Position numbers and translations under genes: made by a program. A DNA stretch of 64,000 nucleotides from Marinobacterium jannaschii DSM 6295 (GTDB lineage: Bacteria > Pseudomonadota > Gammaproteobacteria > Pseudomonadales > Balneatricaceae): contig NZ_JHVJ01000027.1 of the NCBI RefSeq assembly GCF_000620085.1, forward strand, positions 1 through 64,000, read 5' to 3'. Each line of letters begins with the position of its first letter. Within the stretch, counting starts at the first letter, position 1. Below are positions 34,233-44,136 of the stretch, piece after piece. The notes under the pieces were generated by a model that saw nothing but the letters and a program-made list of their open reading frames with translations, was not told the origin of the DNA and ran no database searches.

Positions 34233-35489
34233 ATGGATAATTTTGAATACCGAAACGGCCGGCTGCACTGTGAAGATCTGGCGGTCACGAAGATTGCCGC
34301 CCAGTATGGCACGCCGACTTATGTTTACTCCCGCGATGCCTTTGAGCGTAACTACCTGCAGTATGCTCAGGCCCTGGAAGGGCGGGATGCGCTGGTATGC
34401 TACGCCGTAAAGGCTAACTCCAATATTGCCGTGCTGAACCTGCTGGCCCGTCTGGGGGCGGGGTTTGATATCGTCTCCGTCGGTGAGCTGGAGCGGGTAT
34501 TAAAAGCCGGTGGCGAGCCGTCGAAGATTGTTTTCTCTGGTGTGGGTAAGAAGCCTGCCGAGATCAAGCGTGCGCTGGACGTGGGTATCCACTGCTTCAA
34601 TATCGAATCTGAGCCGGAGCTGGAGCGCGTTAATGAAGTGGCTGCGACAGAAGGCAAAGTCGCCAAAATCTCGTTTCGCGTAAACCCGGATGTTGATGCG
34701 GGGACTCACCCCTATATCTCGACCGGCCTGAAAGAGAACAAGTTCGGTATCGATATCGATGAGGCGGTACGTATCTATGGTCGTGCAGCGGCGATGGATA
34801 ATGTCGAGGTAGTGGGTATGGATTGCCATATTGGCAGCCAGCTGACCGAGATTGAGCCGTTCCTGGATGCCCTGGATCGCCTGTTGGTACTGGTCGACAA
34901 GCTGGCAGAGCAGGGAATCACCATCCGTCACCTGGATCTGGGTGGTGGCCTCGGCGTTTGCTATACCGATGAAGAGCCGCCGGCAGTGGCGGATTATATC
35001 GATGCCATTGTTGCAAGACTGGGAGATCGCCCGCTGGGACTGATTTTTGAGCCGGGGCGCTCTATTGCGGCGAATGCCGGCATCCTGGTCACTGAAGTGG
35101 AGTTCCTCAAGCCAACCGGTGAAAAGAACTTCGCGATTATCGATGCGGCGATGAACGACCTGATCCGTCCGGCGCTCTACAGCGCCTATCAGGAGATCAT
35201 TCCGGTCGAGCTGCGCGAAGAGGGTGAGACTAAAGCCTGGGATCTGGTGGGACCGGTCTGCGAAACCGGCGACTTCCTCGGAAAAGAACGTCAGCTGAAT
35301 CTGCAGCCGGGTGATCTGCTGGCGGTATGCTCGGCCGGAGCCTACGGCTTTACCATGGCTTCTAACTACAATACCCGAGGCCGTGCCGCCGAAGTGATGG
35401 TGGATGATAATAAAGCCCACCTGATTCGCCAGCGCGAGTCGCTGACCGATATGGTACGGGGCGAGAAGCTGCTGCCGAAAGATGCATGA
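34233..35489 (+). CDS. lysA: Diaminopimelate decarboxylase LysA
   Basis: A 418-residue PLP enzyme that converts meso-diaminopimelate to lysine. It is a fold-type III barrel with the PLP lysine K60 in CYAVKANSN, then [22 protein letters not shown] and [12 protein letters not shown]. The C-terminal domain has [11 protein letters not shown] with the active-site Cys. The start ATG 34233 lies between lptM and dapF. It feeds on the product of DapF, encoded next, so the two last steps of lysine synthesis are together. Confidence 0.96.
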   Translation: MDNFEYRNGRLHCEDLAVTKIAAQYGTPTYVYSRDAFERNYLQYAQALEGRDALVCYAVKANSNIAVLNLLARLGAGFDIVSVGELERVLKAGGEPSKIVFSGVGKKPAEIKRALDVGIHCFNIESEPELERVNEVAATEGKVAKISFRVNPDVDAGTHPYISTGLKENKFGIDIDEAVRIYGRAAAMDNVEVVGMDCHIGSQLTEIEPFLDALDRLLVLVDKLAEQGITIRHLDLGGGLGVCYTDEEPPAVADYIDAIVARLGDRPLGLIFEPGRSIAANAGILVTEVEFLKPTGEKNFAIIDAAMNDLIRPALYSAYQEIIPVELREEGETKAWDLVGPVCETGDFLGKERQLNLQPGDLLAVCSAGAYGFTMASNYNTRGRAAEVMVDDNKAHLIRQRESLTDMVRGEKLLPKDA

Positions 35490-35499
35490 GGATAACCTG

Positions 35500-36330
35500 A
35501 TGCTGGTACGTTTTACGAAAATGCACGGCCTTGGCAATGACTTTATGGTGCTGGATCTGGTGACCCAGCGCCTGAAGCTGACGCCAAAAATGGTAAAGAA
35601 GCTGGGTGACCGTCATTTTGGTGTCGGCTTCGATCAGTTGCTGATTGTCGAAGCGCCATCCGATCCGAACGTAGACTTCCGTTATCGGATCTACAATCAG
35701 GATGGCTCTGAAGTCGAGAACTGCGGTAACGGTGCGCGCTGCTTTGCCAAGTTTGTGCGGGATAAGCGCCTGACGGCAAAAGATGAGATTGTGGTCGAGA
35801 CCGCTAATGGTCGCGCGATCCTGAAAGTGCGCGAAGATCGTCAGGTTGAAGTGGACATGGGGGCGCCGGTACTGGAACCGCCGAAGGTGCCCTTTGATGC
35901 GCCTGAACAGGCCTCAGTCTACGATATCGACGTGCAGGGTGAGTCTTATCAGATCAGTGCGGTATCGATGGGTAATCCCCATGGTGTATTGCTGGTCGAT
36001 GACACGGCAAGCGCTCCGGTCGAAACGCTGGGGCCGCTGCTGGAAGCGCATCCACGTTTCCCGGCGCGCGCCAATATCGGATTTATGCAGCTGATCAGCC
36101 GTAGTGAAGTGAATCTGCGGGTGTTCGAACGTGGTGTGGGTGAAACCATGGCCTGCGGTACCGGCGCCTGTGGTGCCGTTGTCGCGGGGATACTACGGGG
36201 GAAGCTGGATCAGACTGTCACAGTGCATCTTCCCGGCGGTGATCTGGAAATCAGCTGGCAGGGCATGGGGCATCCGGTCATAATGACCGGTCCGGCAACC
36301 ACGGTCTATGAAGGTCAGATATTCCTATGA
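35500..36330 (+). CDS. dapF: Diaminopimelate epimerase DapF
   Basis: A 276-residue racemase converting LL- to meso-diaminopimelate for lysine and peptidoglycan. The catalytic cysteines are C75 ([10 protein letters not shown]) and C219 ([10 protein letters not shown]), each with its phosphate/amide-binding glycine loop. The start [15 protein letters not shown] matches the family. ATG 35500 is preceded by AGGA; an in-frame ATG at 35482 overlaps the lysA end but gives a non-standard N-terminus. The stop overlaps the DUF484 gene start (ATGA). Confidence 0.96.
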   Translation: MLVRFTKMHGLGNDFMVLDLVTQRLKLTPKMVKKLGDRHFGVGFDQLLIVEAPSDPNVDFRYRIYNQDGSEVENCGNGARCFAKFVRDKRLTAKDEIVVETANGRAILKVREDRQVEVDMGAPVLEPPKVPFDAPEQASVYDIDVQGESYQISAVSMGNPHGVLLVDDTASAPVETLGPLLEAHPRFPARANIGFMQLISRSEVNLRVFERGVGETMACGTGACGAVVAGILRGKLDQTVTVHLPGGDLEISWQGMGHPVIMTGPATTVYEGQIFL

Positions 36331-37013
36331 GTAACAACACAGCAGAGAACAGTCAGGTCACTCTGGATGAAGCGGCGGTGGCGGAGTTCCTCTCCAGTAC
36401 GCCTGACTTCTTCAGTCGTCATCAGCATCTGCTGGCCGAACTCTATGTGCCTCATGACAGCGGGCGGGCCGTTTCTCTGGTCGAACGCCAGACCGCGGTC
36501 CTGCGTGAGAAAAACCAGACTCTGGCTGGCCGCCTGAGCGAACTGGTGGATATTGCCCGCTTTAATGACCTGCAATTCAACAAAACCCGGCGTATGGTAC
36601 TTTCCCTGCTGGAAGCCCACACTCTGGATGATGTCGCCGTGGCGATCGACGAAAGCCTCTGTCAGGATTTTAATGGCGATGAAACTGCCCTGATCCTGTT
36701 CAGCGAGAGTGCATTTGAAAGTAACGATCTGCGTTGCGTCCATCCGGATGCTACCGGGCCGATCGAGGCGCTGATAAGCAGCAACCTGGCCAGTGTTGGT
36801 CAGCTGAACGAGGCGCAGAATCGCTTTGTTTTTGGCGAAGCGGCGATCCGGGTCCAGTCTGCAGCGGTCGTGCCGCTGGTGCAGGGCGAAACCATCGGTT
36901 TGCTGGCGGTCGGCAGCTATGATGCTCATTACTTCCAGAGCAGTCAGGGCACCCTGTTGCTGAGCTATGTCGGTGAAGTACTGAGTCGTGTTGTTTCCCG
37001 CCTGACACACTGA
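36327..37013 (+). CDS. DUF484 (YigA-like) GAF-type protein
   Basis: A 228-residue cytoplasmic protein. The N-terminal helices [26 protein letters not shown] and a coiled segment ([21 protein letters not shown]) are typical of DUF484. The C-terminal GAF-like domain includes [19 protein letters not shown]. In gammaproteobacteria it sits between dapF and xerC, as here. Its biochemical role is not established; a link to XerC-dependent chromosome resolution is suggested only by position. Confidence 0.9.
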   Translation: MSNNTAENSQVTLDEAAVAEFLSSTPDFFSRHQHLLAELYVPHDSGRAVSLVERQTAVLREKNQTLAGRLSELVDIARFNDLQFNKTRRMVLSLLEAHTLDDVAVAIDESLCQDFNGDETALILFSESAFESNDLRCVHPDATGPIEALISSNLASVGQLNEAQNRFVFGEAAIRVQSAAVVPLVQGETIGLLAVGSYDAHYFQSSQGTLLLSYVGEVLSRVVSRLTH

Positions 37014-37026
37014 TTGCCGATCAGCC

Positions 37027-37935
37027 ATGCATATTGACGTTCAGGACCGCTGGCTGGAAGCCTTTATCCACCATCTGCAGACTGAGCGTCAGCTTTCTCC
37101 TCATACCTGCAAAAATTACCGCCGTGATCTGCAGCAATTACTGGCTTTTATCTATCTGCAGCCACTGAATGGATGGGCTGATCTGCAGAGCACACAGGTG
37201 CGTCAGTTCGCGGCGAAGCTGCACCGCGAAGGTCAGGGCGGCCGCAGTATCCAGCGAGTGCTTTCCGCAACCCGAACCTTTTATAAATATCTGCACCGTG
37301 AAGGTGTGGTCGAACACAACCCCGCGTTAGGCGTACAGGCTCCTAAGGCACCCCGCAAACTGCCCAATACGCTGGATGTCGATCAGACTGCCATATTGAT
37401 GGATATTCCGGTCAGTGATGCCGTATCGGCGCGTGATAAGGCGATGGTCGAACTCATCTACTCCTCCGGATTGCGACTGGCTGAGCTGGTGAGTCTCAAT
37501 GTGACCGACCCGGACCTGGCAGACGGGAGTCTGGTTGTGACCGGTAAAGGGCAAAAAGACCGCCAGTTACCGATCGGAAGCAAGGCCGTTGATGCATTGC
37601 AGCGCTGGCTTGGTTATCGGGATGAGTTTGCCGGGCTGGATCAAACGGCGCTGTTTGTCAGTAACCGGGGCAATCGCCTCAGTAGCCGGGCGGTGCAACA
37701 GCGCATGGATCATTGGGGAAAGTTGCTGGGTGTGCAGGGGAAAGTTCATCCTCACCGCTTGCGGCACAGCTTCGCCAGTCATATGCTGGAATCCAGTGGT
37801 GATCTGCGTGCTGTTCAGGAGCTGCTGGGCCATGCCGATATCTCTACCACCCAAATCTATACACACCTCGACTTCCAGCATCTGATGGAGGTTTACGAGA
37901 AAGCGCACCCAAGGGCACAGAAGAAAAATGATTAA
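37027..37935 (+). CDS. xerC: Tyrosine recombinase XerC
   Basis: A 302-residue recombinase that resolves chromosome dimers at dif together with XerD. The N-terminal SAM-like domain (about 8-95) has LQTERQLSPHTCKNYRRDL. The catalytic domain has the R-region ELIYSSGLRLAELV, K in TGKGQKDRQLPIG, HRLRHSFASHML and LGHADISTTQIYTHLDF, with the nucleophile Tyr in IYTHL. It lies in the dapF-DUF484-xerC-HAD cluster and overlaps the next gene by eight bases. Confidence 0.95.
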   Translation: MHIDVQDRWLEAFIHHLQTERQLSPHTCKNYRRDLQQLLAFIYLQPLNGWADLQSTQVRQFAAKLHREGQGGRSIQRVLSATRTFYKYLHREGVVEHNPALGVQAPKAPRKLPNTLDVDQTAILMDIPVSDAVSARDKAMVELIYSSGLRLAELVSLNVTDPDLADGSLVVTGKGQKDRQLPIGSKAVDALQRWLGYRDEFAGLDQTALFVSNRGNRLSSRAVQQRMDHWGKLLGVQGKVHPHRLRHSFASHMLESSGDLRAVQELLGHADISTTQIYTHLDFQHLMEVYEKAHPRAQKKND

Positions 37936-38647
37936 ATGTATTACATTCGACCTCGACGATACCCTGTGGGCAGTGGATCCGGTGGTTGATCAGGCCAACC
38001 ATACCCTGTTTGAATGGCTGGCGAATAATGCGGCACCATTCGGTGAGTTGTACCGATCCAGTGACTGGCCGGAGCTGCGCCGCACTGTGATGCAGGCAAA
38101 GCCGGAAATCAGTCATAGCGTTACACTGATCCGAATGGAAGTTATGCAACATGCGTTGCGCAAGGCCGGTTTTGATGCCGATCAGGCGACGGTGATTGCT
38201 GAGAAAGGTTTCGAAATCTTCCATGAAGCCCGCCAGCAGGTGGAATTTTTTGAGCACGCGCTGGGCATGCTGCAGCAACTGAAAGATCAGGGCTATCTGC
38301 TGGGGGCTCTGAGTAACGGTAATGCCGATATCCATAAGGTCGGTCTTGGCCATCTGATGGATTTCGGTCTCAATGCCGATCAGGTCGGTGAGGAAAAGCC
38401 GCATCCGTTGATGTTTGAACAGATGCTGCAGCAAAACAATCTGCGGCCTGAACAGGTGATCCATATTGGTGACAACCCGGTGGCCGATGTGCAAGGAGCC
38501 AATGACCTGGGAATCTGGACCATCTGGGTCAATCTGACCGGCTCTGATCAGCCGGTAGAGGCCAGCCGCACGGTCCAGTGTCTGAGTCAGATACCGGCGG
38601 TGATTGAAGATATTGCCGGGGAAGCGAAAGAGCGGTTTACGCTGTAG
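37928..38647 (+). CDS. HAD-IA family phosphatase (YigB-like)
   Basis: A 239-residue cytoplasmic phosphatase. Motif I FDLDDTLW with D8 and D10, motif II LGALSNGN, motif III lysine in GEEKPHPLMFEQML and motif IV HIGDNPVADVQGAN are all present. YigB in E. coli dephosphorylates FMN and is encoded after xerC, as here, so riboflavin metabolism is a reasonable guess, not shown by the sequence. It overlaps xerC and ends the cluster. Confidence 0.92.
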   Translation: MIKCITFDLDDTLWAVDPVVDQANHTLFEWLANNAAPFGELYRSSDWPELRRTVMQAKPEISHSVTLIRMEVMQHALRKAGFDADQATVIAEKGFEIFHEARQQVEFFEHALGMLQQLKDQGYLLGALSNGNADIHKVGLGHLMDFGLNADQVGEEKPHPLMFEQMLQQNNLRPEQVIHIGDNPVADVQGANDLGIWTIWVNLTGSDQPVEASRTVQCLSQIPAVIEDIAGEAKERFTL

Positions 38648-38761
38648 CGGCGAATAGAGGCGTCTGTTTTATTCAGGGGCCGGTTGTATGCAACGAGGTT
38701 ATTGCCGATCGCAGGGGAGGCGGTTTGTCGTTCCCGCAACAGGCCCGAACATAAAACAGAG

Positions 38762-38790
38762 TTCACCTCGCTTCAGTTAGGCTCTATACT
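38762..38790 (+). promoter_or_regulatory. Candidate sigma-70 promoter for yggT
   Basis: TTCACC (38762-38767), a 17-base spacer and TATACT (38785-38790) resemble a sigma-70 promoter, the only convincing pair in the gap. Transcription would start near 38797, giving a leader of about 74 bases that includes the inverted repeat at 38807-38851. Confidence 0.5.
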
Positions 38791-38806
38791 TTCGGCAACA
38801 GCAACC

Positions 38807-38851
38807 GAAATCGTTGTAAAACAATTTGTTGGATTAAGTTGCAACGATTTC
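38807..38851 (+). promoter_or_regulatory. Perfect 10-bp inverted repeat in the yggT leader
   Basis: GAAATCGTTG at 38807-38816 is matched by CAACGATTTC at 38842-38851, separated by 25 bases that contain a further small CAATTTGTTG repeat. It lies 20 bases before the yggT start. It could be an RNA structure that affects translation, or a DNA operator. It is not a terminator, because no U tract follows. Confidence 0.5.
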
Positions 38852-38870
38852 CAGGCCAACAGGACTGCAC

Positions 38871-39413
38871 ATGGGACAGGATCCTATCACTCTGATTATT
38901 CGCACCTTGGGTGAATTGTATGCGTTTGTGGTGATTATGCGCTTTCTGCTGCAGATCGCCCGGGCCGACTATTACAACCCGATATCACAGGCCGTGGTGA
39001 AGCTGACATCTGTGCCGATGGCGCCGCTGCAGAAGCTGGTGCCGCGCATGGGGCGCTTCGATTTGTCAGCATTGATTCTGGCCTGGGGGGTGAAGTTTGC
39101 AACCCTGCTGCTGATGTTCCTGGTGGTGGACCAGATCCCTAATGTGGTGCAGTTGCTGATCTACGCCGGGATCGGTGTCTTTGATACCATCCTGACCATT
39201 ATGTTCTGGGCAGTACTGGCATCGGTGATTATCAGCTGGGTTGCACCCGGCAGCTATCACCCGGGGCCGCAACTGATTCAGCAGCTGACCGAGCCGCTGT
39301 TTGCCCTGGCGCGTAAAGTTATTCCACCTATTGGTGGACTGGATCTGTCGCCTATCCTTATATTTCTGGTCATCCAGATCGTGCAGTCTCAGTTGTCGCG
39401 TCTGGTTGTCTGA
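38871..39413 (+). CDS. yggT: YggT-family membrane protein
   Basis: A 180-residue inner-membrane protein with four main hydrophobic segments in two YGGT repeats. Each repeat carries MRFLLQIAR.. or [19 protein letters not shown], and the [27 protein letters not shown] motif appears as [22 protein letters not shown] and [25 protein letters not shown]. The family is linked to osmotic and ion tolerance in E. coli; its mechanism is unknown. It starts at ATG 38871 and is followed at once by yggU. Confidence 0.9.
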   Translation: MGQDPITLIIRTLGELYAFVVIMRFLLQIARADYYNPISQAVVKLTSVPMAPLQKLVPRMGRFDLSALILAWGVKFATLLLMFLVVDQIPNVVQLLIYAGIGVFDTILTIMFWAVLASVIISWVAPGSYHPGPQLIQQLTEPLFALARKVIPPIGGLDLSPILIFLVIQIVQSQLSRLVV

Positions 39414-39427
39414 GCAGGCTGTCTGAG

Positions 39428-39718
39428 TTGGACTGGTACCAGTGGCAGGCGGGTGACTTGATTCTGAGTTGCCACCTGCAACCGAAGGCTTCAAGAGATG
39501 AGTTCGCCGGCCTTCATGGTGATAGTATTAAGATCCGTATTACGGCACCGCCCATAGAAGGGCGTGCCAATGCGCATCTGAAAAAGTTTCTGGGTAAGCA
39601 GTTCGGCGTCGCTAAAAGCCATATCAGTATTATCAGTGGTGAGCTGGGCCGCCAGAAGCGGGTGAAGATCGACAAGCCTGCTAAGATTCCGCCAATATTA
39701 GAGATAGAGACCCCTTAA
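39428..39718 (+). CDS. yggU: DUF167 protein YggU
   Basis: A 96-residue cytoplasmic protein with the DUF167 core: [48 protein letters not shown], then [14 protein letters not shown]. The fold is known from E. coli YggU; its function is not. The start is TTG 39428, the only start in frame after the yggT stop that gives the family length. yggT-yggU is a conserved pair. Confidence 0.9.
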   Translation: MDWYQWQAGDLILSCHLQPKASRDEFAGLHGDSIKIRITAPPIEGRANAHLKKFLGKQFGVAKSHISIISGELGRQKRVKIDKPAKIPPILEIETP

Positions 39719-39846
39719 GGTGATCGCGAAGACCCTTTTCCTCTGCCGTCGCGTCCTCCTCCTATACGAGATGTGATGCTCGACCTGCGGCCGTTAGCGG
39801 CCATGTTCAAACCTATTGTCTGTTTTTGAATTGTCGAGTATTCACA
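39719..39846 (+). other. Gap upstream of metX with a short hairpin
   Basis: The 128-base gap contains GGCCG-TTAG-CGGCC at 39789-39802, a 5-bp stem followed by CATGTTCAAACC and a T-run (TGTTTTTG). It could be an attenuator-like leader, but I do not recognise a SAM or SAH riboswitch. A TATACG at 39763-39768 could be a -10. Confidence 0.3.
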
Positions 39847-41016
39847 ATGCCTGAATGTATTCCCGAAGATTCGGTTGGTATCGTCCAGCCACGCCTAGTT
39901 CACTTTGACCAGCCTCTGGAGTTGTCCTGTGGTCGCACGCTGGATAGCTATGATCTGATGGTGGAAACCTACGGAGAGCTCAACGCTGATGGCTCCAACG
40001 CCGTGCTGATCTGTCATGCCCTGTCCGGGCATCATCATGTGGCGGGCTATCACAGCATGGATGATAAAAAGCCGGGCTGGTGGGATTCTGCGGTGGGTCC
40101 CGGTAAACCTATCGACACCAATAAGTTCTTTGTCGTGGGGTTGAATAACCTGGGTGGCTGTCATGGCTCCACGGGGCCGAATACGACCAATCCGGATACC
40201 GGTAAGCCGTTCGGGCCGGATTTCCCGATTGTTACCGTAGAAGACTGGGTCGAGAGTCAGCGTCGTCTGGCGGATAATCTTGGTATTCAGCAGTGGGCGG
40301 CAATCGTCGGTGGCAGCCTCGGCGGCATGCAGGCGTTGCAATGGTCGATTAAATTCCCGCAACGCCTGCGTCACTGCATGGTTATTGCCAGCGCGCCTAA
40401 ACTGTCGGCACAGAATATCGCCTTTAACGAGGTGGCGCGTCAGGCTATCAGCCGTGATCCGCAGTTTTATGCCGGACATTATTACGAGAACAATGAGGTG
40501 CCCAAAACCGGGCTGATGCTGGCGCGGATGCTGGGGCATATTACCTACTTGTCAGCCGATGGTATGCGTGAGAAATTTGGTCGCGACCTGAAGGAGGGCA
40601 AAATCGGCTTCGACTTTACGCCACAGTTTGAGGTCGAATCCTATCTGCGTTATCAGGGCGAGCGTTTCTCCGGTGAGTTTGATGCCAATACCTATCTGCT
40701 GATGACCAAGGCGCTGGATTACTACGATCCGGCGGAAAAATTTGGTGACGATCTGGCGGCAGCGCTGTCGAATGCATCCTGTCAGTTTATGCTGGTCTCC
40801 TTTACCACCGACTGGCGCTTTGCGCCGGATCGCTCGCGTGAAATTGTCGATGCACTGGTGGAGGCCGAAAAGCAGGTCAGTTATGCCGAGATTGACGCCC
40901 CACAGGGGCACGATGCGTTTCTGATCCCGATTCCGCGCTATATGGAAGTGTTCCGTGCCTACATGCAGCGGGTGGAGGCCGATACTCCGGCTCTTGCAGC
41001 GAAGGGAGGTCGATAA
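39847..41016 (+). CDS. metX: Homoserine O-acyltransferase MetX
   Basis: A 389-residue alpha/beta hydrolase that acylates homoserine in methionine synthesis. Catalytic Ser157 sits in [13 protein letters not shown], and [16 protein letters not shown] and the HDAFLIP His region are present. Whether it uses acetyl- or succinyl-CoA cannot be decided here; gammaproteobacterial MetX with a downstream metW are often succinyltransferases. Start ATG 39847 is chosen over a TTG seven codons upstream. metW follows one base after its stop. Confidence 0.94.
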   Translation: MPECIPEDSVGIVQPRLVHFDQPLELSCGRTLDSYDLMVETYGELNADGSNAVLICHALSGHHHVAGYHSMDDKKPGWWDSAVGPGKPIDTNKFFVVGLNNLGGCHGSTGPNTTNPDTGKPFGPDFPIVTVEDWVESQRRLADNLGIQQWAAIVGGSLGGMQALQWSIKFPQRLRHCMVIASAPKLSAQNIAFNEVARQAISRDPQFYAGHYYENNEVPKTGLMLARMLGHITYLSADGMREKFGRDLKEGKIGFDFTPQFEVESYLRYQGERFSGEFDANTYLLMTKALDYYDPAEKFGDDLAAALSNASCQFMLVSFTTDWRFAPDRSREIVDALVEAEKQVSYAEIDAPQGHDAFLIPIPRYMEVFRAYMQRVEADTPALAAKGGR

Positions 41017-41017
41017 G

Positions 41018-41608
41018 ATGCGTTCGGATCTGGATATTATTAAGAACTGGGTTAAACCCGGGAGCCGGGTGTTGGACCTGGGCTGTGGTGATGGTGAGCT
41101 GTTGCACTGCCTGACACAGGAAAAGAAGATCCGAGGCTACGGCCTTGAGATTGACCATGACAATATCACCTGCTGTATCGCCAAGGGCGTTAATGTTATC
41201 GAGAAGAATATCGATGACGGGCTGGCATCGATCAAGGACAACAGTTTCGATACGGTGATCATGACTCAGGCGTTGCAGGTAATGTCGCGCCCCGAGTTGA
41301 TCGTCGATGAGATGCTGCGTATCGGCAAGGAGTGTATCGTCACTTTCCCGAACTTTGGCCACTGGCGTGCCCGGGGATATCTGGCGTTTCGCGGTAAGAT
41401 GCCGGTGTCAAAGTTCCTGCCCTATACTTGGTATAACACGCCCAATATCCATTTTTGTACCTTTAAGGATTTCGAGCGGCTCTGTGTAGATCGTAATATC
41501 TATATCGATGAGCGCACGGTGGTGGATAACGAGCATAAAGATCACTGGTGGATTCGCCTATGGCCCAATATGCTGGGTGAAATTGCAATCTACCGTATTA
41601 CGCGATAA
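41018..41608 (+). CDS. metW: MetW methyltransferase-like protein
   Basis: A 196-residue SAM-dependent methyltransferase-fold protein, the usual partner of MetX. The N-terminus DIIKNWVKPGSRVLDLGCGDGELLHCL contains the SAM motif VLDLGCGDG, and TFPNFGHWRARGYLAFRGKMPVS and LPYTWYNTPNIHFCTFKDFE are family hallmarks. It is reported to assist MetX activity in other bacteria. AGGGAGGT in the metX end serves as its ribosome site; the genes are one base apart. Confidence 0.93.
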   Translation: MRSDLDIIKNWVKPGSRVLDLGCGDGELLHCLTQEKKIRGYGLEIDHDNITCCIAKGVNVIEKNIDDGLASIKDNSFDTVIMTQALQVMSRPELIVDEMLRIGKECIVTFPNFGHWRARGYLAFRGKMPVSKFLPYTWYNTPNIHFCTFKDFERLCVDRNIYIDERTVVDNEHKDHWWIRLWPNMLGEIAIYRITR

Positions 41609-41622
41609 CAGGCAGGTATGTT

Positions 41623-42087
41623 ATGAAGCGAGTTCCACATCTTTTCTGCCGCCTTGCAGCACTGGCAGGCATATCACTGGCGCTGATGATGAGTCAGGTC
41701 GCCCGGGCTGATCAGTTTGTTTCTTACGGCGATTATGAGATCCATTACAACGCCTTTAACAGCAGCTTTCTGCAACCGGACATCGCACAGGAATACGGTT
41801 TACAGCGCGGTAAGCGACGAGCGATGGTGAATGTGTCGGTACTGAAAAAAGCCCCCGAGGGGAAAGCCGTGCCGGTATCCGCGTTGGTGCAGGGTAAAGC
41901 CAGCAATCTGCTCGAACAGACCCAGGATATGCCGTTTAAAAAGATCGACGAGGGTAACGCAATCTACTACATTGGCCAGTTCGGTTTCAGTGACGATATG
42001 CTGATGCGTATTTCGCTGAGTGTGCAACCGGATCCAAATCAGCCGGCTTATGATCTGCAGTTTGAACAGAAGTTCTACGCCGACTAG
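41623..42087 (+). CDS. DUF4426 exported protein
   Basis: A 154-residue protein with a signal peptide (RLAALAGISLALMMSQVARA) and the DUF4426 body: DYEIHYNAFNSSFLQPDIAQEYGLQRGKRRAMVNVSVLK, then GFSDDMLMRISLSVQPDPN. It is probably periplasmic. The family occurs downstream of metW in Pseudomonas and relatives, as here, with unknown function. It lies 14 bases after metW, in the same operon. Confidence 0.9.
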   Translation: MKRVPHLFCRLAALAGISLALMMSQVARADQFVSYGDYEIHYNAFNSSFLQPDIAQEYGLQRGKRRAMVNVSVLKKAPEGKAVPVSALVQGKASNLLEQTQDMPFKKIDEGNAIYYIGQFGFSDDMLMRISLSVQPDPNQPAYDLQFEQKFYAD

Positions 42088-42253
42088 GTCGTGTGTTCAG
42101 GCTTGCGTGTTGCATCCGATGGCGGCGCGCAAGTCATCATTGTTCACTACCTCTTTAGTTAGTCCCCCGACTTGCCTGATAGCAACTCTACGTCCTGGCC
42201 TCAATCACTGATACAATCGCGCCTTTCGAATTTTCCAGCTTCAGAGACCTCCG

Positions 42254-42862
42254 ATGATTGACAAAATCGTGCTCGCCAGTGGTAATAAAGGCAAATTGCG
42301 TGAATTTAATCAGGTGCTCGCCGACTTTCATATCGAAGTGCTGCCTCAGTCAGATTTTGGCGTGACCGATGCGGACGAAACCGGACTGAGTTTTGTTGAG
42401 AATGCGATTCTTAAAGCCCGCCATGCAGCAGCTGCGACCGGCCTGCCGGCGCTGGCGGATGATTCCGGTCTGGAAGTCGATGCACTGAAGGGCTCACCGG
42501 GGATCTATTCGGCGCGTTTTTCCGGCGAGAATGCCACGGATGCGCTGAATAATGCCAAACTGCTGGAGATGCTGAAAGATGTGCCTGAAGCTGAGCGAAG
42601 CGCGCGCTTTCAGTGTTTGCTGGTATTTATGCGTCATGCAAATGACCCGACGCCATTGATTTGCCAGGGAAGCTGGGAAGGCCGGATTCTGACAGAGGCG
42701 TGTGGTGAAAATGGTTTCGGCTATGATCCGTTGTTCCTGATTCCGGAGCTGGGCAAGGCTTCGGCCCAGTTGCCCCCTGAGCAGAAAAACCGCCTCAGCC
42801 ATCGGGGTCAGGCAGTGGCGCAGTTTATTGCCGAGATCGGACGCCGCTACGGACAGCGCTAA
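42254..42862 (+). CDS. rdgB: XTP/dITP pyrophosphatase RdgB
   Basis: A 202-residue house-cleaning enzyme that hydrolyses dITP, XTP and dUTP-like nucleotides. The Ham1 signature pieces are [70 protein letters not shown]. Length and motifs are normal. A 166-base gap separates it from the DUF4426 gene, so it may have its own promoter. hemW follows after 71 bases. Confidence 0.95.
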   Translation: MIDKIVLASGNKGKLREFNQVLADFHIEVLPQSDFGVTDADETGLSFVENAILKARHAAAATGLPALADDSGLEVDALKGSPGIYSARFSGENATDALNNAKLLEMLKDVPEAERSARFQCLLVFMRHANDPTPLICQGSWEGRILTEACGENGFGYDPLFLIPELGKASAQLPPEQKNRLSHRGQAVAQFIAEIGRRYGQR

Positions 42863-42933
42863 GTCCTATCTCCCGTTAATCCTTTGATGGGGAGGCCTAC
42901 TCTCCTCCCCGTTATAATGTCCGAAGTCCTTTT

Positions 42934-44067
42934 ATGATTCAGTTACCGCCGCTCTCCCTCTATATCCATATCCCTTGGTGTATCCGTAAGTGCCCCTACT
43001 GTGATTTCAATTCCCATGCCGTCAGGGATGAACTCCCGGAAGCTGATTACATCACAGCACTGATGGCGGATCTGGAGCAGGAGTTGAATTCGGTTGCCGG
43101 CCGTGAGCTGCAGAGCATCTTTATCGGAGGAGGCACGCCAAGCCTGTTCTCTGCTGAAGCACTGAAAGAGATTCTGCAAGGGGTCGAGCAGCGTATCCCG
43201 TTCGCGCAGGGCATTGAGATCACAATGGAGGCAAACCCCGGGACCTTTGAGCAGGAAAAGTTTGAAGGCTTCCGGGAAGCCGGTGTAAATCGTCTGTCGA
43301 TCGGCATTCAGAGCTTTCAGGATGAGCAGTTAAAAGCCCTGGGCCGGGTGCATTGCAGCGACGAAGCCAGGCATGCCGCCGGGACCGCGCGCAAGATCTT
43401 CGATAATATCAATCTGGACCTGATGCATGGCCTCCCCGGACAAGGTCTGGAACAGGCCCTGGATGATCTGCGTAGCGCGATAGCGTTGCAACCGGATCAC
43501 CTTTCCTGGTATCAGCTGACGATAGAGCCGAACACGGAATTTCACTCCCGCCCGCCATCGTTACCTGTGGATGAAACCCTGTGGACGATCCAGGAGCAGG
43601 GGCAGGTGCTCCTGGCTGCTGAGGGATATGCTCAGTATGAGATATCAGGTTATGCCCGAAATGGAAAACAGGCTGTGCATAACCTTAACTACTGGCGGTT
43701 TGGCGACTATCTGGGAATCGGTGCCGGTGCCCACGGTAAAGTCACTTTACCCACAGGTGAGGTGTTACGCCGCTGGAAGCTGCGTCAGCCAAAAGCCTAT
43801 ATTGGCGAAGAAAACCGCCTGTCCGGAGCGGATCGGATTGCACCGGATGCGCTGCCGTTTGAATTTATGATGAATGTCCTGCGACTGCATCAGGGTGTGG
43901 ATAGTTCTTTATTTGAATTACGCACAGGCTTGAAGCTGGAAACTATTCACAGGCAGCTTGAGGCTGCGCGTATGAAAGGCTTGCTGGTCGAGGATCCGCA
44001 GCGATTGCAGCCAACTCAGCAAGGACGCCTGTTTCTGAATAACCTGCTGGAAATGTTTCTGGAATAG
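42934..44067 (+). CDS. hemW: Radical-SAM heme chaperone HemW
   Basis: A 377-residue radical-SAM protein formerly called coproporphyrinogen-oxidase-like (YggW). The 4Fe-4S ligands are C16, C20 and C23 (CIRKCPYCDF). FIGGGTPSLFSAEAL, MEANPGTFEQEKF, NRLSIGIQSFQDEQL and LMHGLPGQ are present, and the C-terminal region with LNYWRFGDYLGIGAGAHGK is typical. It handles heme for insertion rather than acting in synthesis. It starts at ATG 42934 and follows rdgB. Confidence 0.94.
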   Translation: MIQLPPLSLYIHIPWCIRKCPYCDFNSHAVRDELPEADYITALMADLEQELNSVAGRELQSIFIGGGTPSLFSAEALKEILQGVEQRIPFAQGIEITMEANPGTFEQEKFEGFREAGVNRLSIGIQSFQDEQLKALGRVHCSDEARHAAGTARKIFDNINLDLMHGLPGQGLEQALDDLRSAIALQPDHLSWYQLTIEPNTEFHSRPPSLPVDETLWTIQEQGQVLLAAEGYAQYEISGYARNGKQAVHNLNYWRFGDYLGIGAGAHGKVTLPTGEVLRRWKLRQPKAYIGEENRLSGADRIAPDALPFEFMMNVLRLHQGVDSSLFELRTGLKLETIHRQLEAARMKGLLVEDPQRLQPTQQGRLFLNNLLEMFLE

Positions 44068-44085
44068 CCGTTTAGTTTGCAAGAC

Positions 44086-44112
44086 CGGCACGATACCAGA
44101 AGCATCGTGCCG
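44086..44112. terminator. Hairpin between convergent hemW and proC
   Basis: CGGCACGAT, a 9-base loop, ATCGTGCCG: a perfect 9-bp stem in the 69-base gap between two converging genes. It lacks a clear U tract (ACCTTT follows), so termination would be inefficient or factor-assisted. Confidence 0.5.
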
Positions 44113-44136
44113 ACCTTTAGCGGTTGGATTTAGCTG

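Noticed and set aside
39719-39846. SAM or SAH riboswitch before metX
   Set aside because: Only one short hairpin is visible; no conserved riboswitch core could be recognised.
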